Shown here one piece after another: positions 42,197 to 50,465 of a stretch of 64,000 bases of DNA. The translations under genes were made by a program, and so were the position numbers. The DNA is from Bifidobacterium breve (GTDB lineage: Bacteria > Actinomycetota > Acidimicrobiia > Acidimicrobiales > Acidimicrobilacustridaceae). The stretch spans positions 1 through 64,000 of the forward strand of contig CAMCTY010000010.1 of assembly GCA_945878725.1 (NCBI GenBank). Direction: 5' to 3'. The notes under the pieces were generated by a model. That model saw only the letters and a program-made list of their open reading frames with translations. It searched no databases and was not told where the DNA came from. Each line of letters begins with the position of its first letter. The stretch's first letter is position 1.

Positions 42197-43027
42197 ATGC
42201 CCGAACAGACAGTCAACGACGACCGCTTCCTCCTGTCCGATCAGGTCGCAATCATCACCGGTGCAGGGAAGGGCATCGGAGCATCGATCGCCACGACCTT
42301 CGCCTGGGCCGGCGCCGACGTCGTCCTTACCTCGCGGAGTGTCGAAGATCTCGAATCGGTGGCCGCACAGGTCCGCTAGCTCGGTCGGCGTGCGCTCGCC
42401 ATCCCTGGCGATGTAAATGATCTCGCGGTTCTTGCTCACCTGGTCGACACCACCGTTGCCGAGTTCGGCCGTCTCGACATCGTGGTCAATAACGCCGGTG
42501 GATCCATCTCGCGACCGCTACTCGACACCACCGTCGATCAGATCGAGAAGTCATTCCATTTCAATGTTTCGGTTCCGTTCGAGCTGACCCGACTCGCCAC
42601 TCCGCATCTCCTGCAGAGTGAGAATGCTTCGGTGGTCAACATCAGCTCTGTCGCCGGTCAGCATGCCCTACGGGGATCGCTCACCCACAGCCTCACAAAG
42701 AACTCCGAATCGCATCTGACCAAGCTCATGGCCGCCGAGCTCGCCCCCCGCATCCGCGTCAATGCCGTGCTGCCGGGAGCGATCGAAACCGATGCCCTCG
42801 CCACCTATCTCTCGACCCGCGGTGCCGAGATTCGCGACACCATGCACGCCAACACGCTCATGCGCCGCAACGGGCTTCCTCAGGACATCGCCGATGCCGT
42901 GTTGTTCCTTGCATCACCCGCCGCGTGCTGGATCACAGGCAAGTTGCTTGAGGTTGATGGCGGAGCCGCCGAGAACATCGTGCCGAAAGCCATTCCTGAT
43001 CTCGGCCCCACTTCCAGTCCCAAATGA
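42197..43027 (+). pseudogene. Short-chain dehydrogenase/reductase, interrupted by an in-frame TAG and lacking catalytic Tyr
   Basis: A 276-codon SDR frame starts at ATG 42197, with TATCGT 6 nt upstream. It has TGAGKGIG and NNAGG cofactor motifs and a normal C-terminus (WITGKLLEVDGGAAE). The TAG at 42377-42379 falls where family members read VREL-GRRAL, so one base change (GAG to TAG) would explain it. The catalytic YxxxK is HSLTK: Tyr is replaced by His. Both changes suggest real decay. A fragment from an internal start could still be made from the second part. Confidence 0.85.
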
Positions 43028-43056
43028 AAGACCCCCGGCCGGAGCCGGGGGTCTTT
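43027..43056. terminator. Bidirectional terminator between the SDR pseudogene and tRNA-Gly
   Basis: AAAGACCCCCGGC and its complement (43027-43039, 43044-43056) form a perfect 13-bp stem around CGGA. The stem itself supplies short T runs on both strands. It overlaps the pseudogene stop and follows the 3' end of minus-strand tRNA-Gly by 4 bp. Confidence 0.8.
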
Positions 43057-43060
43057 CCTA

Positions 43061-43136
43061 TGGAGCGGACGACGAGATTCGAACTCGCGACCCTCACCTT
43101 GGCAAGGTGATGCTCTACCAGCTGAGCCACGTCCGC
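43061..43136 (-). tRNA. tRNA-Gly(GCC)
   Basis: 76 nt including encoded CCA. Acceptor GCGGACG pairs with CGTCCGC, the D stem is GCTC/GAGC, and loop TTGCCAA gives anticodon GCC with a normal U33. The discriminator is U73, as for bacterial tRNA-Gly. Confidence 0.96.
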
Positions 43137-43183
43137 AGGAGTAATGACCCTAGCAAGCCCGGGGGCCGCAGCGAAAAGCCGGG

Positions 43184-43843
43184 CTACGAGGTAGCGGCAA
43201 GGCGCTCGAGCGCCGCGCCCACCAGCGCTTTCTCGTGATCGGTCAGATTGAGCCCGAGAGCGGCCGCTCGACCGCGATCACCCATCTTCGGAACTGTGCG
43301 CACGAGAACATCGATCGTCTTTTCGTCGCCGAGTTTTTCGGCGACCGGCGTGAACTGGGTGACGAGGAACACCACACACAGAGCATCTTCATGAGTCTGA
43401 ACAGGAACAGGTTGACCGTTGACATCGGGCAGATTGCCCTTACCGAGTCCGTCCTTGCCAACAATCGCCTGGACAGCGGCGACGGTCTCGGCGTCGTAGC
43501 CCACGCCGGTCAACAACTCCCCGACTTCCTCGGCGTGGCAACGCCTCGCCTCTTTGCGCCATCGCAGATAACCAGCACGGCCTTCAGGCTGGGCATCACG
43601 TGGATACGCCCAGCGGCGGAGGTGATGAGCTCGGGCCGCCAGCAACTGCACCTCGGTTGCATTCGGATCGAGTCGCTGCACCCACTCGCACATTGCTTCA
43701 GCGTGCGCCTGTTCCTTGGGTCGCTCGACCCCGTCAATGACCAGCGTGAACGGATCATCGGAATTCGCAGCATCGATCGCTGCTATCGCCCGGTCGAAGA
43801 GATCAGCATTGGCACCTGCAGGCGCCTTCACAGGGCTCGTCAT
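43184..43843 (-). CDS. DUF4202 family protein
   Basis: 219 residues. The DUF4202 signature region LAARAHHLRRWAYPR, GRAGYLRWR and CHAEEVGELLTGVGYD is present. Conserved histidines and the helical pattern suggest an HD-like fold. The function is unknown. Its ATG overlaps the stop of the 74-residue gene by 4 bp, so they are translated together. Confidence 0.85.
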   Translation of the reverse strand: MTSPVKAPAGANADLFDRAIAAIDAANSDDPFTLVIDGVERPKEQAHAEAMCEWVQRLDPNATEVQLLAARAHHLRRWAYPRDAQPEGRAGYLRWRKEARRCHAEEVGELLTGVGYDAETVAAVQAIVGKDGLGKGNLPDVNGQPVPVQTHEDALCVVFLVTQFTPVAEKLGDEKTIDVLVRTVPKMGDRGRAAALGLNLTDHEKALVGAALERLAATS

Positions 43844-44064
43844 TCGCCTGAGGAACGTAGATCGATAGTGAGTGTGAGCACTCCGTCTACCAACGCAGCC
43901 TTCGCGTCACTGATGATCGCGAAGTCTTGGAAGTCGTTCTGCGCCTGTTCGATGAATCGCGTTCGCTCATCTCCCCCGATCGGCGGCAATGGCCGATTCT
44001 TCACTGCGTTGGCGCGATCGCGAAACCGCTGGAGCATTGCATCAAGATCAAGCGCTTCGGCCAT
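43840..44064 (-). CDS. Small conserved-looking protein of unknown function
   Basis: 74 residues. N-terminal helices are rich in Arg and Ala (LDLDAMLQRFRDRANAVKNR), followed by a short helix and a strand pair (DAKAALVDGVLTLTIDL). TACCGT (44071-44076 on the minus strand) ends 6 nt before the ATG, supporting it as a real, leaderless gene. It is coupled to the DUF4202 gene by ATGA. I do not recognise the family. Confidence 0.7.
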   Translation of the reverse strand: MAEALDLDAMLQRFRDRANAVKNRPLPPIGGDERTRFIEQAQNDFQDFAIISDAKAALVDGVLTLTIDLRSSGE

Positions 44065-44093
44065 ACCGACACGGTAGACGCGTCAACCGAGAT

Positions 44094-44756
44094 TCAGGAA
44101 GGACTGAGCCCGAGATCGTCGCGGGTGACAAATCCCGGTGATGGTTCCGCAATTGTGATCGGACCGGTCGTCGTGTCCGGACGCAAGGCCGCAGCTAGCG
44201 AGGGTTCAACTGGACCGACAAGGCCGGACGGCCCAGTAGATCCACCGGAGTTGCTTGTTCCGGTCTGCCCAGGCTGGGTCTGACGCCAGTACAGCACCGT
44301 CGTGAACGCAAGGCCCCCTGCTGCGGCAATCAACCCGGCGATGATCGACGCAATCTTCCAGCCGCTCGTGAACCAACCTCCACCGCCCGACGACGGGCCG
44401 CTGTAACCCGAGGGAGTGACCGGTGCCGGGGCGGCGGTGGTCGTTGTGGATGCAGTCGATGAGGTGGTCGACGAATTACGAGGGGCAGTTGACGTTCCCG
44501 AACGCTGCGTCGTCGTCGAACCCTGCTGCGTCGTCGTAGTGCTCGCTTGCGTTGTCGATGTCGTCGACGCCGACGTCGTGGTGGTGGTGGTCGACGGCGC
44601 CTCAGTGGTCGAGGTTGACGAACTCGACGTTGTCGTCGTCGAAGGGTCAGTGGTCGTCGGCTGCGCTGAGGCTGAAAGTGCCGAGAGGCCGAGGCCGCCG
44701 ACGAGGAGCGAAATCACACCGGCACCAAGGGTTGCTTTGAGTGCTCGGCTGTTCAC
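44094..44756 (-). CDS. Thr/Ser-rich exported membrane protein
   Basis: 220 residues from GTG 44756; TAGAGT (44764-44769 on the minus strand) ends 7 nt upstream, deciding this over the frame start at 44819. The signal peptide (LKATLGAGVISLLVGGLGLSALSASA) is followed by ~90 residues almost wholly Thr/Ser, likely extended and perhaps O-mannosylated. A glycine stretch and one membrane helix (IASIIAGLIAAAGGLAFTTVLYW) follow, then a cytoplasmic tail. It is a stalk-like surface protein; role unknown. Confidence 0.72.
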   Translation of the reverse strand: MNSRALKATLGAGVISLLVGGLGLSALSASAQPTTTDPSTTTTSSSSTSTTEAPSTTTTTTSASTTSTTQASTTTTQQGSTTTQRSGTSTAPRNSSTTSSTASTTTTAAPAPVTPSGYSGPSSGGGGWFTSGWKIASIIAGLIAAAGGLAFTTVLYWRQTQPGQTGTSNSGGSTGPSGLVGPVEPSLAAALRPDTTTGPITIAEPSPGFVTRDDLGLSPS

Positions 44757-44797
44757 GATCGACACTCTAACTGCGCCTCCCCGTCGGTCTGAGGCGG

Positions 44798-45583
44798 TCA
44801 GACCTGATGAACCGGACACGAATACGTAGTCCGGCCTCCGATGGTCCGCCGGTCAAGCGCCGCGCCATCCCGAGGACAGATTCCTCCTCGTTGGCGGGCT
44901 TGCTGGAGATCACCGAGATGGGAACCTCCCCGTTTGCCCAGATCTTTGAGTGTCCGCTTCATTTCGCGATGCAGCGCGGTGACGTCGTCGGCCGTGAGAG
45001 AACGCGACGGCCGGTTGGGGTCCAGTCCCGCCCGCCACAGGATCTCGTCGGTCAGCAGATTTCCGAGACCAGCCAACTTTGCCTGATCCATTAGGCGGGC
45101 CTTGAGCGGCGAGGTGCTCTCCGCAAGGATCGAGCGCAGTTGCGCGGCGCCGACCGTGGCGGCATCCGGTCCGAGCCGGTCCTCATCCGGGTCCAGCTCA
45201 ACGCCGCCCAGGCGGCGGGGATCTCGAAGCCTTAGTCCCCCACCTCCTTCGAAGTGCACGACGAATCTTTCCCACTCCGGGTTACGCCGATGCGTCGAAT
45301 ACTGAAGGACGTCGATCGCGTCGACGCCATCAAGTTCGAGAATGCCGGTCATCCCGAACCTGAGTCCGAGCGTCGGCCCGTCATCACTCGTGTCGAGCAA
45401 CAGCAATTTCCCGCGTCGACGATCAGCCACAAACTCCCGACCAATCAATGCATCGCTCACTGCCGCCGAGTTGATTCCGCCTTTAAGAAACCACGCATCC
45501 GGGGCCGAGACGTCGACGATCCGGCGGCCGAGCGCAGCATGTGCCGCTCGCCTATAGACCTCGACCTCGAGCATCTCCGGCAT
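44798..45583 (-). CDS. Fpg/Nei-family DNA glycosylase with unusual zinc-finger ligands
   Basis: 261 residues. N-terminal PEMLEVE provides the catalytic proline and glutamate, RRRGKLLLL the conserved lysine, and a helix-two-turn-helix region includes AGLGNLLTDEILW. The C-terminal finger reads CPRDG ... GGRTTYSCPVHQ. Two of the usual four cysteines are Asp and His, giving a C-D-C-H set. The arginine of the beta-hairpin loop is kept. It removes oxidised bases and nicks DNA. It starts 3 bp after the metB stop, in the met operon. Confidence 0.88.
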   Translation of the reverse strand: MPEMLEVEVYRRAAHAALGRRIVDVSAPDAWFLKGGINSAAVSDALIGREFVADRRRGKLLLLDTSDDGPTLGLRFGMTGILELDGVDAIDVLQYSTHRRNPEWERFVVHFEGGGGLRLRDPRRLGGVELDPDEDRLGPDAATVGAAQLRSILAESTSPLKARLMDQAKLAGLGNLLTDEILWRAGLDPNRPSRSLTADDVTALHREMKRTLKDLGKRGGSHLGDLQQARQRGGICPRDGAALDRRTIGGRTTYSCPVHQV

Positions 45584-45586
45584 GGA

Positions 45587-46762
45587 TCAGCCTGCGGATC
45601 GTTCGAGAGCCTGTGTGAAATCGGCAACCAGATCATCGGCGTGTTCGAGACCCGTCGAGACGCGGACCGTGCCGGGACTAATTCCGTTCGCCGCGAGTTC
45701 CTCGGGCGTGAGGTTCACGTGTGTCGTCGAAGCCGGGTGGGTCACGAGTGTCTCAGGCCCGCCGAGTGATGTCGCCAACTGCGCGATCTCGAGACCCTCG
45801 ACGAATGCCACGCCTGCCTCAATGCCACCAACAAGATCGAAGGTGAGCAAGCCGCCAGGAAGACGCATCTGACGTTGTGCGAGTTCGTACTGCGGGTGAG
45901 ATTCCAGACCTGGCCATCGCACCTCGGCTGTCGCCGAATGCGATTCAAGGAATCGGGCGAGAACCCCTGCCGTTGCGCTCTGACGTTCGAGACGCACGCC
46001 AAGGGTCCGCAAACCGCGCAATCCATTGAGCGCATCGAATGGCGAGGCGTTGGCACCCTGCAGCACTGCGAATGAGTACAGCCAGTCGACGAGTTCGGCC
46101 GCGCCAGCCACAACTCCGAGTGTCGCATCGTTGTGACCGGCGATCGCTTTCGTGGCCGAGTGAATAACCAGATCGACTCCGTGATCGAGCGGGCGTTGGA
46201 TGAGCGGCGTTGCGAATGTTGAGTCAACCACCGTCATCGGTCCTGCGATAGCGCCGAGTTCATCGAGATCGACGAGGTCGAGGCGAGGATTTGCCGGAGT
46301 CTCAGCAAAGACAAGTGTCGTACGGCCGGGAATAACAGCGGCAGCAAACGCTCCCGGCTCGGTTGCGTCGACGAAGGTGACATCGATGCCAAAACGCGGA
46401 CACGCGGTTTGCAACAACAGTTGAGTCCCGGCATAGAGCTGTCGTTGGGCGACGATGTGGTCGCCGGTCGAACACAGCCCGAGGATCACTGCACTAATGG
46501 CGCCCATACCAGAGGCAAACGCCCGAGCGGTTTCCGCCCCTTCGAGTTGGGCGATGGCGTCCTCGAAACCGGCCACCGTCGGATTGCCGTAGCGGCTGTA
46601 GAAGCGCGCTGAACCAGTACCGGTGGCCATAGCTCGACCTTCAGCGACAGTCGGCGTCACAAACGTGGTTGTCGCCCACAGAATCGGGGCGAGGGCAGTG
46701 TCGTTGTCGCGTCGGCCAGCGCGGATGGCTTTGGTCTCGGGATGAAGTTCGTGCTCTGTCAT
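45587..46762 (-). CDS. metB: PLP-dependent cystathionine gamma-synthase / O-acetylhomoserine sulfhydrylase
   Basis: 391 residues. Cys/Met-metabolism PLP features are FYSRYGNPT, ASGMGAIS, ETPANPRLD and the Schiff-base lysine in SATKAIAGHND. MetB (cystathionine synthesis) and MetY (direct sulfhydrylation) are hard to separate by motifs; the length fits MetB and lacks the usual MetY insertions. It uses O-acetylhomoserine from MetX, encoded immediately upstream with a 4-bp overlap. Control is probably through the SAM riboswitch ahead of metX. Confidence 0.85.
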   Translation of the reverse strand: MTEHELHPETKAIRAGRRDNDTALAPILWATTTFVTPTVAEGRAMATGTGSARFYSRYGNPTVAGFEDAIAQLEGAETARAFASGMGAISAVILGLCSTGDHIVAQRQLYAGTQLLLQTACPRFGIDVTFVDATEPGAFAAAVIPGRTTLVFAETPANPRLDLVDLDELGAIAGPMTVVDSTFATPLIQRPLDHGVDLVIHSATKAIAGHNDATLGVVAGAAELVDWLYSFAVLQGANASPFDALNGLRGLRTLGVRLERQSATAGVLARFLESHSATAEVRWPGLESHPQYELAQRQMRLPGGLLTFDLVGGIEAGVAFVEGLEIAQLATSLGGPETLVTHPASTTHVNLTPEELAANGISPGTVRVSTGLEHADDLVADFTQALERSAG

Positions 46763-47961
46763 GACGTTGCCTTCTCGATTTCGGAAAGAAAGGGAACAAG
46801 TGCATCTGCCACCTGATCGATAGCGATCAGGAACGCGTCGTGGCCGTCGGGACTGTGGATCTCGACGAGACGCGCGTCGCCGCCGGATCCGTTTACGAGA
46901 TCACGGATCGACTCCTGCTGATGAGGTGGGTACAGCACGTCGGAATCAATGGACATCGTGAGTACTGGGGCAGAGATGCGAGCAACGGCCCGTTCGAGTC
47001 CACCTCGACCCCGACCGAGATCGTGGAGATCCATTGCCCGGTTGATTACGAGATAGGAATTCGCATCGAAGCGGCGGGCGAGTTTCGCTCCGTGGTAGTC
47101 GAGATAGCCCTCGACTTGGAAGCGCTGCCATGGCGTGAAGCCGGCATCGAGGGGATCGAGTTCGTTTCGACCGAATCGCGTCGTAAATACCGAGTCGGTT
47201 CGATAGGTAACTTGCGCCGTCTCGCGCGCGATCGCCAGCCCCTGATGGGGGCCGTCACCCGGCGCAGCGTCGTAGTAGTCGCCGCCCCGCCATTTCGGAT
47301 CGAGCGCGATTGCGCTGCGTTGCACGCTTGAGAACGCGATCTGCCACGCGCTCGCCGCCAAGGTGGAAGCAATCGCCACGACACCGCCAACGCGATTGGG
47401 ATACATCACACCCCACTCAAGTGCTTGCATCCCACCCATCGAACCGCCGACTACCGCTAACCACCGATCGATGCGCAGGTGATCAGCGACCGCGGCCTGT
47501 GTGCGCACAATGTCACGGATCGTGACAACCGGGAACGACGAACCGTAGGGCGTTCCCGTGGCGGGATTGGTCGACGATGGACCAGTGGTCCCCTGACAAC
47601 CGCCTAGGACATTCACACAAACGACAAACAGCCTGTTCGTGTCGAGTGCCCGGCCGGGACCGATCAGAACGTTCCACCATCCCTCGGTCGGGTGTCCGGG
47701 ACCACTGGGCCCGGCAGCATGACTGTCACCCGTGAGCGCGTGACAGACAAGGACGGCATTGGTCGCCGAGTCGTTCAACTCGCCCCATGTTTCGAACGCG
47801 ACCGTGATCCCGCGAAGCGTTCCGCCACCTTCGAGCACAAACGCCCGATCCGCTCCAAGCGCGATGAACTTCCGACCGCCCGCGGGTTCGCCCGGCCGCC
47901 ATGCGCCAGAGGCGGGCAGCAGGTCGGCGCTCAGTGGCGCCCGACGGGTCGGTTGGGACAT
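46759..47961 (-). CDS. metX: Homoserine O-acetyltransferase
   Basis: 400 residues. Alpha/beta-hydrolase-type acyltransferase with HALTGDSHAAG, NVLGGCQGTTGPSS, the nucleophile elbow GGSMGGMQALEW, and a C-terminal SPDGHDAF histidine. It acetylates homoserine at the start of methionine synthesis. GAGGAG lies 5 nt before ATG 47961. A SAM-IV-like leader directly precedes it, and metB follows with a 4-bp overlap. Confidence 0.94.
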   Translation of the reverse strand: MSQPTRRAPLSADLLPASGAWRPGEPAGGRKFIALGADRAFVLEGGGTLRGITVAFETWGELNDSATNAVLVCHALTGDSHAAGPSGPGHPTEGWWNVLIGPGRALDTNRLFVVCVNVLGGCQGTTGPSSTNPATGTPYGSSFPVVTIRDIVRTQAAVADHLRIDRWLAVVGGSMGGMQALEWGVMYPNRVGGVVAIASTLAASAWQIAFSSVQRSAIALDPKWRGGDYYDAAPGDGPHQGLAIARETAQVTYRTDSVFTTRFGRNELDPLDAGFTPWQRFQVEGYLDYHGAKLARRFDANSYLVINRAMDLHDLGRGRGGLERAVARISAPVLTMSIDSDVLYPPHQQESIRDLVNGSGGDARLVEIHSPDGHDAFLIAIDQVADALVPFLSEIEKATS

Positions 47962-47994
47962 CGATACTCCTCGAACAGGTTGTTGCCGTCACCG

Positions 47995-48100
47995 GATGGT
48001 GGAAGCCGCATCCCCGCCTTTCGGCGGGTTGGCACCTTGGGTGTTCGCCCCAGGTTGCCGAGCCCGGATAACCGGGCCACTCGTGATGTGTGGGTCAATG
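47995..48100 (-). promoter_or_regulatory. SAM riboswitch, SAM-IV-like, in the metX leader
   Basis: On the minus strand the leader contains CACGAG, then a GCCCGG-TTAT-CCGGGC stem, the conserved GGCAACC, a P3-like CCTGGG/CCCAAGG stem, GGTGCCAA, and a CCCGCC-GAAA-GGCGGG hairpin. These match the SAM-I/SAM-IV core. The usual SAM-I kink-turn is lacking, so SAM-IV, common in Actinobacteria, fits best. It should lower metX-metB expression when SAM is plentiful. Boundaries are approximate. The remaining gap up to 48216 holds the DUF1330 promoter. Confidence 0.82.
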
Positions 48101-48216
48101 CTGCCCGCAGCGGGCCTAACGAGTCAAACACCGCTACTCGCCGCCGCTGCGGATTTCGATGCTCCCAACCGGGGAAAGCCCTTCTTCCCCGGGCCGGGAG
48201 GGCCTATGTTGTCGCC

Positions 48217-48630
48217 GTGACGACTCCCGTGCCTACCAATGTGACCCTCAACCCGACCGGTGAGCAACTCGGTGCCTTCGCAAAAGGAACCGATGACGGA
48301 CCCATCGTCATGGTCAACCTGCTCCGCTATCTCGACCAGGCCAGCGATGGCAGCGGCCGCACCGGACGGGAGGCCTATGGGGCCTACGGAGCGGTCGTTA
48401 TGCCCATGGTGATCGAGCGGGGCGGATCCTTCGAGGTCATCGCCTCGGCCCACGCCACCCTGATCGGCCCGGCCGACGAGCAGTGGCACGACGTCGTCCT
48501 TGTCCAGTACCCGTCACGTGCGGCGTTCCTCGACATGATCTCAAGCGACGCGTATCAGGTTGCGATGGTCGACCGTGAGGTCGCACTGGCCGACAGCCGT
48601 CTGATCCCCACCACTCGCGTCGACCGCTAG
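48217..48630 (+). CDS. DUF1330-type dimeric alpha/beta-barrel protein
   Basis: 137 residues from GTG 48217; TATGTT (48205-48210) ends 6 nt upstream. The fold pattern VMVNLLRYLDQA, GREAYGAYGAVVMPMV, DVVLVQYPSRAAFLDMI and SDAYQVAMVDREVALADSRLIPT matches DUF1330 ferredoxin-like proteins. Function unknown. Its TAG shares CTAG with the stop of the convergent methylase gene. A small inserted serine/glycine loop lies near residue 42. Confidence 0.85.
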   Translation: MTTPVPTNVTLNPTGEQLGAFAKGTDDGPIVMVNLLRYLDQASDGSGRTGREAYGAYGAVVMPMVIERGGSFEVIASAHATLIGPADEQWHDVVLVQYPSRAAFLDMISSDAYQVAMVDREVALADSRLIPTTRVDR

Positions 48631-50450
48631 TCGAGCAGATCGGCGCATTTCGCCCGCGCCGCCCACCAGCGCATAACGGCATCGGCATCGGCATCGGCCG
48701 GTTCAAGATCGTGCGCGGCTGTGAGCGCCTGGCCGGCAGCAAACAACTGCACCCGCGCCTCTTCGGCGTTCGCCGCAGTGGCCACCTTGCGGAGATGTTG
48801 CGCACCAACCGACCACTCGTCGATCCTTGTGGGCATAGGCAGATCGGCCAACTGGCGCGCCGAGAGCTTGAGCGCAGTTGGTGTCAGCGCGGTGCCGCCG
48901 GTTCGTTCCGCTGCCCATGCGCACGCGGGCGGTGCCATGAGTGCCGCAGCCACCAACCAGCGATGATCGTCGTCATCGAATTCATCGTGCAGATGCACAG
49001 ACAGGACCGGCACCGCTGGCCAATGCGTTCCGTCATTGTCGACAACGACCTCAACGATGCGGGACTGCGTTGCCACCAGCAGCTTGGGGCTAGAGCGCAG
49101 ATCGATCAATGGCCCGATCCTCGACTTGTTGCCAGCCACCGCACACCAAGTCCGTAGCCCTTCGACGTCCAGAACCGGAGCATTGAATTGCGTGCCGGCA
49201 ATGCGAGTCGATTTGAGTCCCCATGAGTGACGGGCGGCTTCAATCAATCCAGAGGTGATCACGCGTGGATGCCCGACCGTGGGTGGCTCGGCCGGATCGC
49301 ATTCAGAAAGAAAGGGAACGAGTGAATAGAACTCGTCGCGAAAGCCTGCGGTTGTGTGCGCCCACTTCGACAGGCGCTCACAGCCGCCCAGATCAAGAAG
49401 CGGCACGCCGACTGAAGCTGCGGCCGCCGAACCCCACGAACCGATTGCGTCGAACCGTTTCGAGTCGATCACGGCCACGATTGTTCGATCGATACCGATA
49501 CTGACCATCGTCGGTGTCTCGACCAGATCGGGCTCAGCGGGGGCGATGCTCTTGCGCCGGATTACTGGGGCACAGACATGAACCGCGGCACCGAAGAACT
49601 GTTCGCCCGCCAGCCAGAGTTCTTCCAGATCACCGCGCTCAATCACCCGCTCACGCACGGTTCCGGCATCGCGCGCACCGAGCAACGATGCAGGTTGCAC
49701 GAGAACCACGAGTCCTCCGGGCTTCACGGCGTCGAGTGCCCGAATGACAAAGAGACCTGCAGTATCGGTGTATCCGCCAGGCTTACCCATCACGGCGCGC
49801 GCCGCATCCTTGCTTGCGGCGTCACGGACGGTATTGCTGGCAAGTTGTCCGCCGAATGGTGGATTACCGATCACGACATCGAGGTTGGTGTCTCGGGGCC
49901 ATGTCTCGAGCAGGGCATCGCCGACAACAATCGACTCGGTGAGCATCGCTGCGACTCTCTCGAGATCGTCTCCCTTGATCCCCTCAGTCGCCGCCCAGAG
50001 GGTGAGAACCGTTCTGGTGACGTCGACTGCGATCGGGTCAATGTCGATTCCGGCCAGAACGCTGACAATCTCAATCGGGTCGATACCGTTGCCGCGCAGC
50101 AGTCGAGCCGCGGCCAACAAGAACACGCCGCCACCACAACTCGGATCGCAGATCAGAGGAAGTTCGACGTCCACTCCTTCGAGGGCTCTCTCGACAAGCG
50201 TCTCCGCCACAGCATCCGGCGTGTAGTGAACGCCGCGCTGCCGGCGATGTCCGTCGGCGAGAAGCGACTGATGGAGTTCCCCGAGACCGCTCAGCGTCAT
50301 TGCGCCAGCACCCTCGGGCCGATCTTGCGAATCGCCGTGGCCGAGGAGCGGGAGCAGGCCTGCGAGCGCGTAGACGTCGAGACCATGATCGGCGGCGAGC
50401 GCACGCGCCGCAGTACTGAGCGTTCGACGGATCTCGTCTTCCGGATTCAA
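48627..50450 (-). CDS. Orphan N6-adenine DNA methyltransferase, Eco57I/TaqI-like
   Basis: 607 residues. RRQRGVHYTPDAVAETLVERAL, the SAM-binding DPSCGGGVFLLAAARLL, and catalytic NPPF (VIGNPPFGGQL) identify an N6-adenine methylase. The C-terminal ~300 residues would hold target recognition. No restriction nuclease or specificity subunit is adjacent, so it may be a solitary methylase acting in gene regulation or cell cycle. The apparent TTG start at 50450 has no good ribosome site. It lies 15 bp after the DEAD-box helicase gene. Confidence 0.85.
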   Translation of the reverse strand: MNPEDEIRRTLSTAARALAADHGLDVYALAGLLPLLGHGDSQDRPEGAGAMTLSGLGELHQSLLADGHRRQRGVHYTPDAVAETLVERALEGVDVELPLICDPSCGGGVFLLAAARLLRGNGIDPIEIVSVLAGIDIDPIAVDVTRTVLTLWAATEGIKGDDLERVAAMLTESIVVGDALLETWPRDTNLDVVIGNPPFGGQLASNTVRDAASKDAARAVMGKPGGYTDTAGLFVIRALDAVKPGGLVVLVQPASLLGARDAGTVRERVIERGDLEELWLAGEQFFGAAVHVCAPVIRRKSIAPAEPDLVETPTMVSIGIDRTIVAVIDSKRFDAIGSWGSAAAASVGVPLLDLGGCERLSKWAHTTAGFRDEFYSLVPFLSECDPAEPPTVGHPRVITSGLIEAARHSWGLKSTRIAGTQFNAPVLDVEGLRTWCAVAGNKSRIGPLIDLRSSPKLLVATQSRIVEVVVDNDGTHWPAVPVLSVHLHDEFDDDDHRWLVAAALMAPPACAWAAERTGGTALTPTALKLSARQLADLPMPTRIDEWSVGAQHLRKVATAANAEEARVQLFAAGQALTAAHDLEPADADADAVMRWWAARAKCADLLD

Positions 50451-50465
50451 GGAGTGCGCCGCGAG

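Noticed and set aside
42377-42379. Programmed readthrough or recoded TAG in the SDR gene
   Set aside because: TAG is a normal stop in several neighbours (era, the dehydrogenase at 20256), no recoding signal was seen, and the catalytic Tyr is also lost.
47995-48100. Classical SAM-I riboswitch
   Set aside because: The kink-turn region typical of SAM-I is not visible, and the compact hairpin order fits SAM-IV better.
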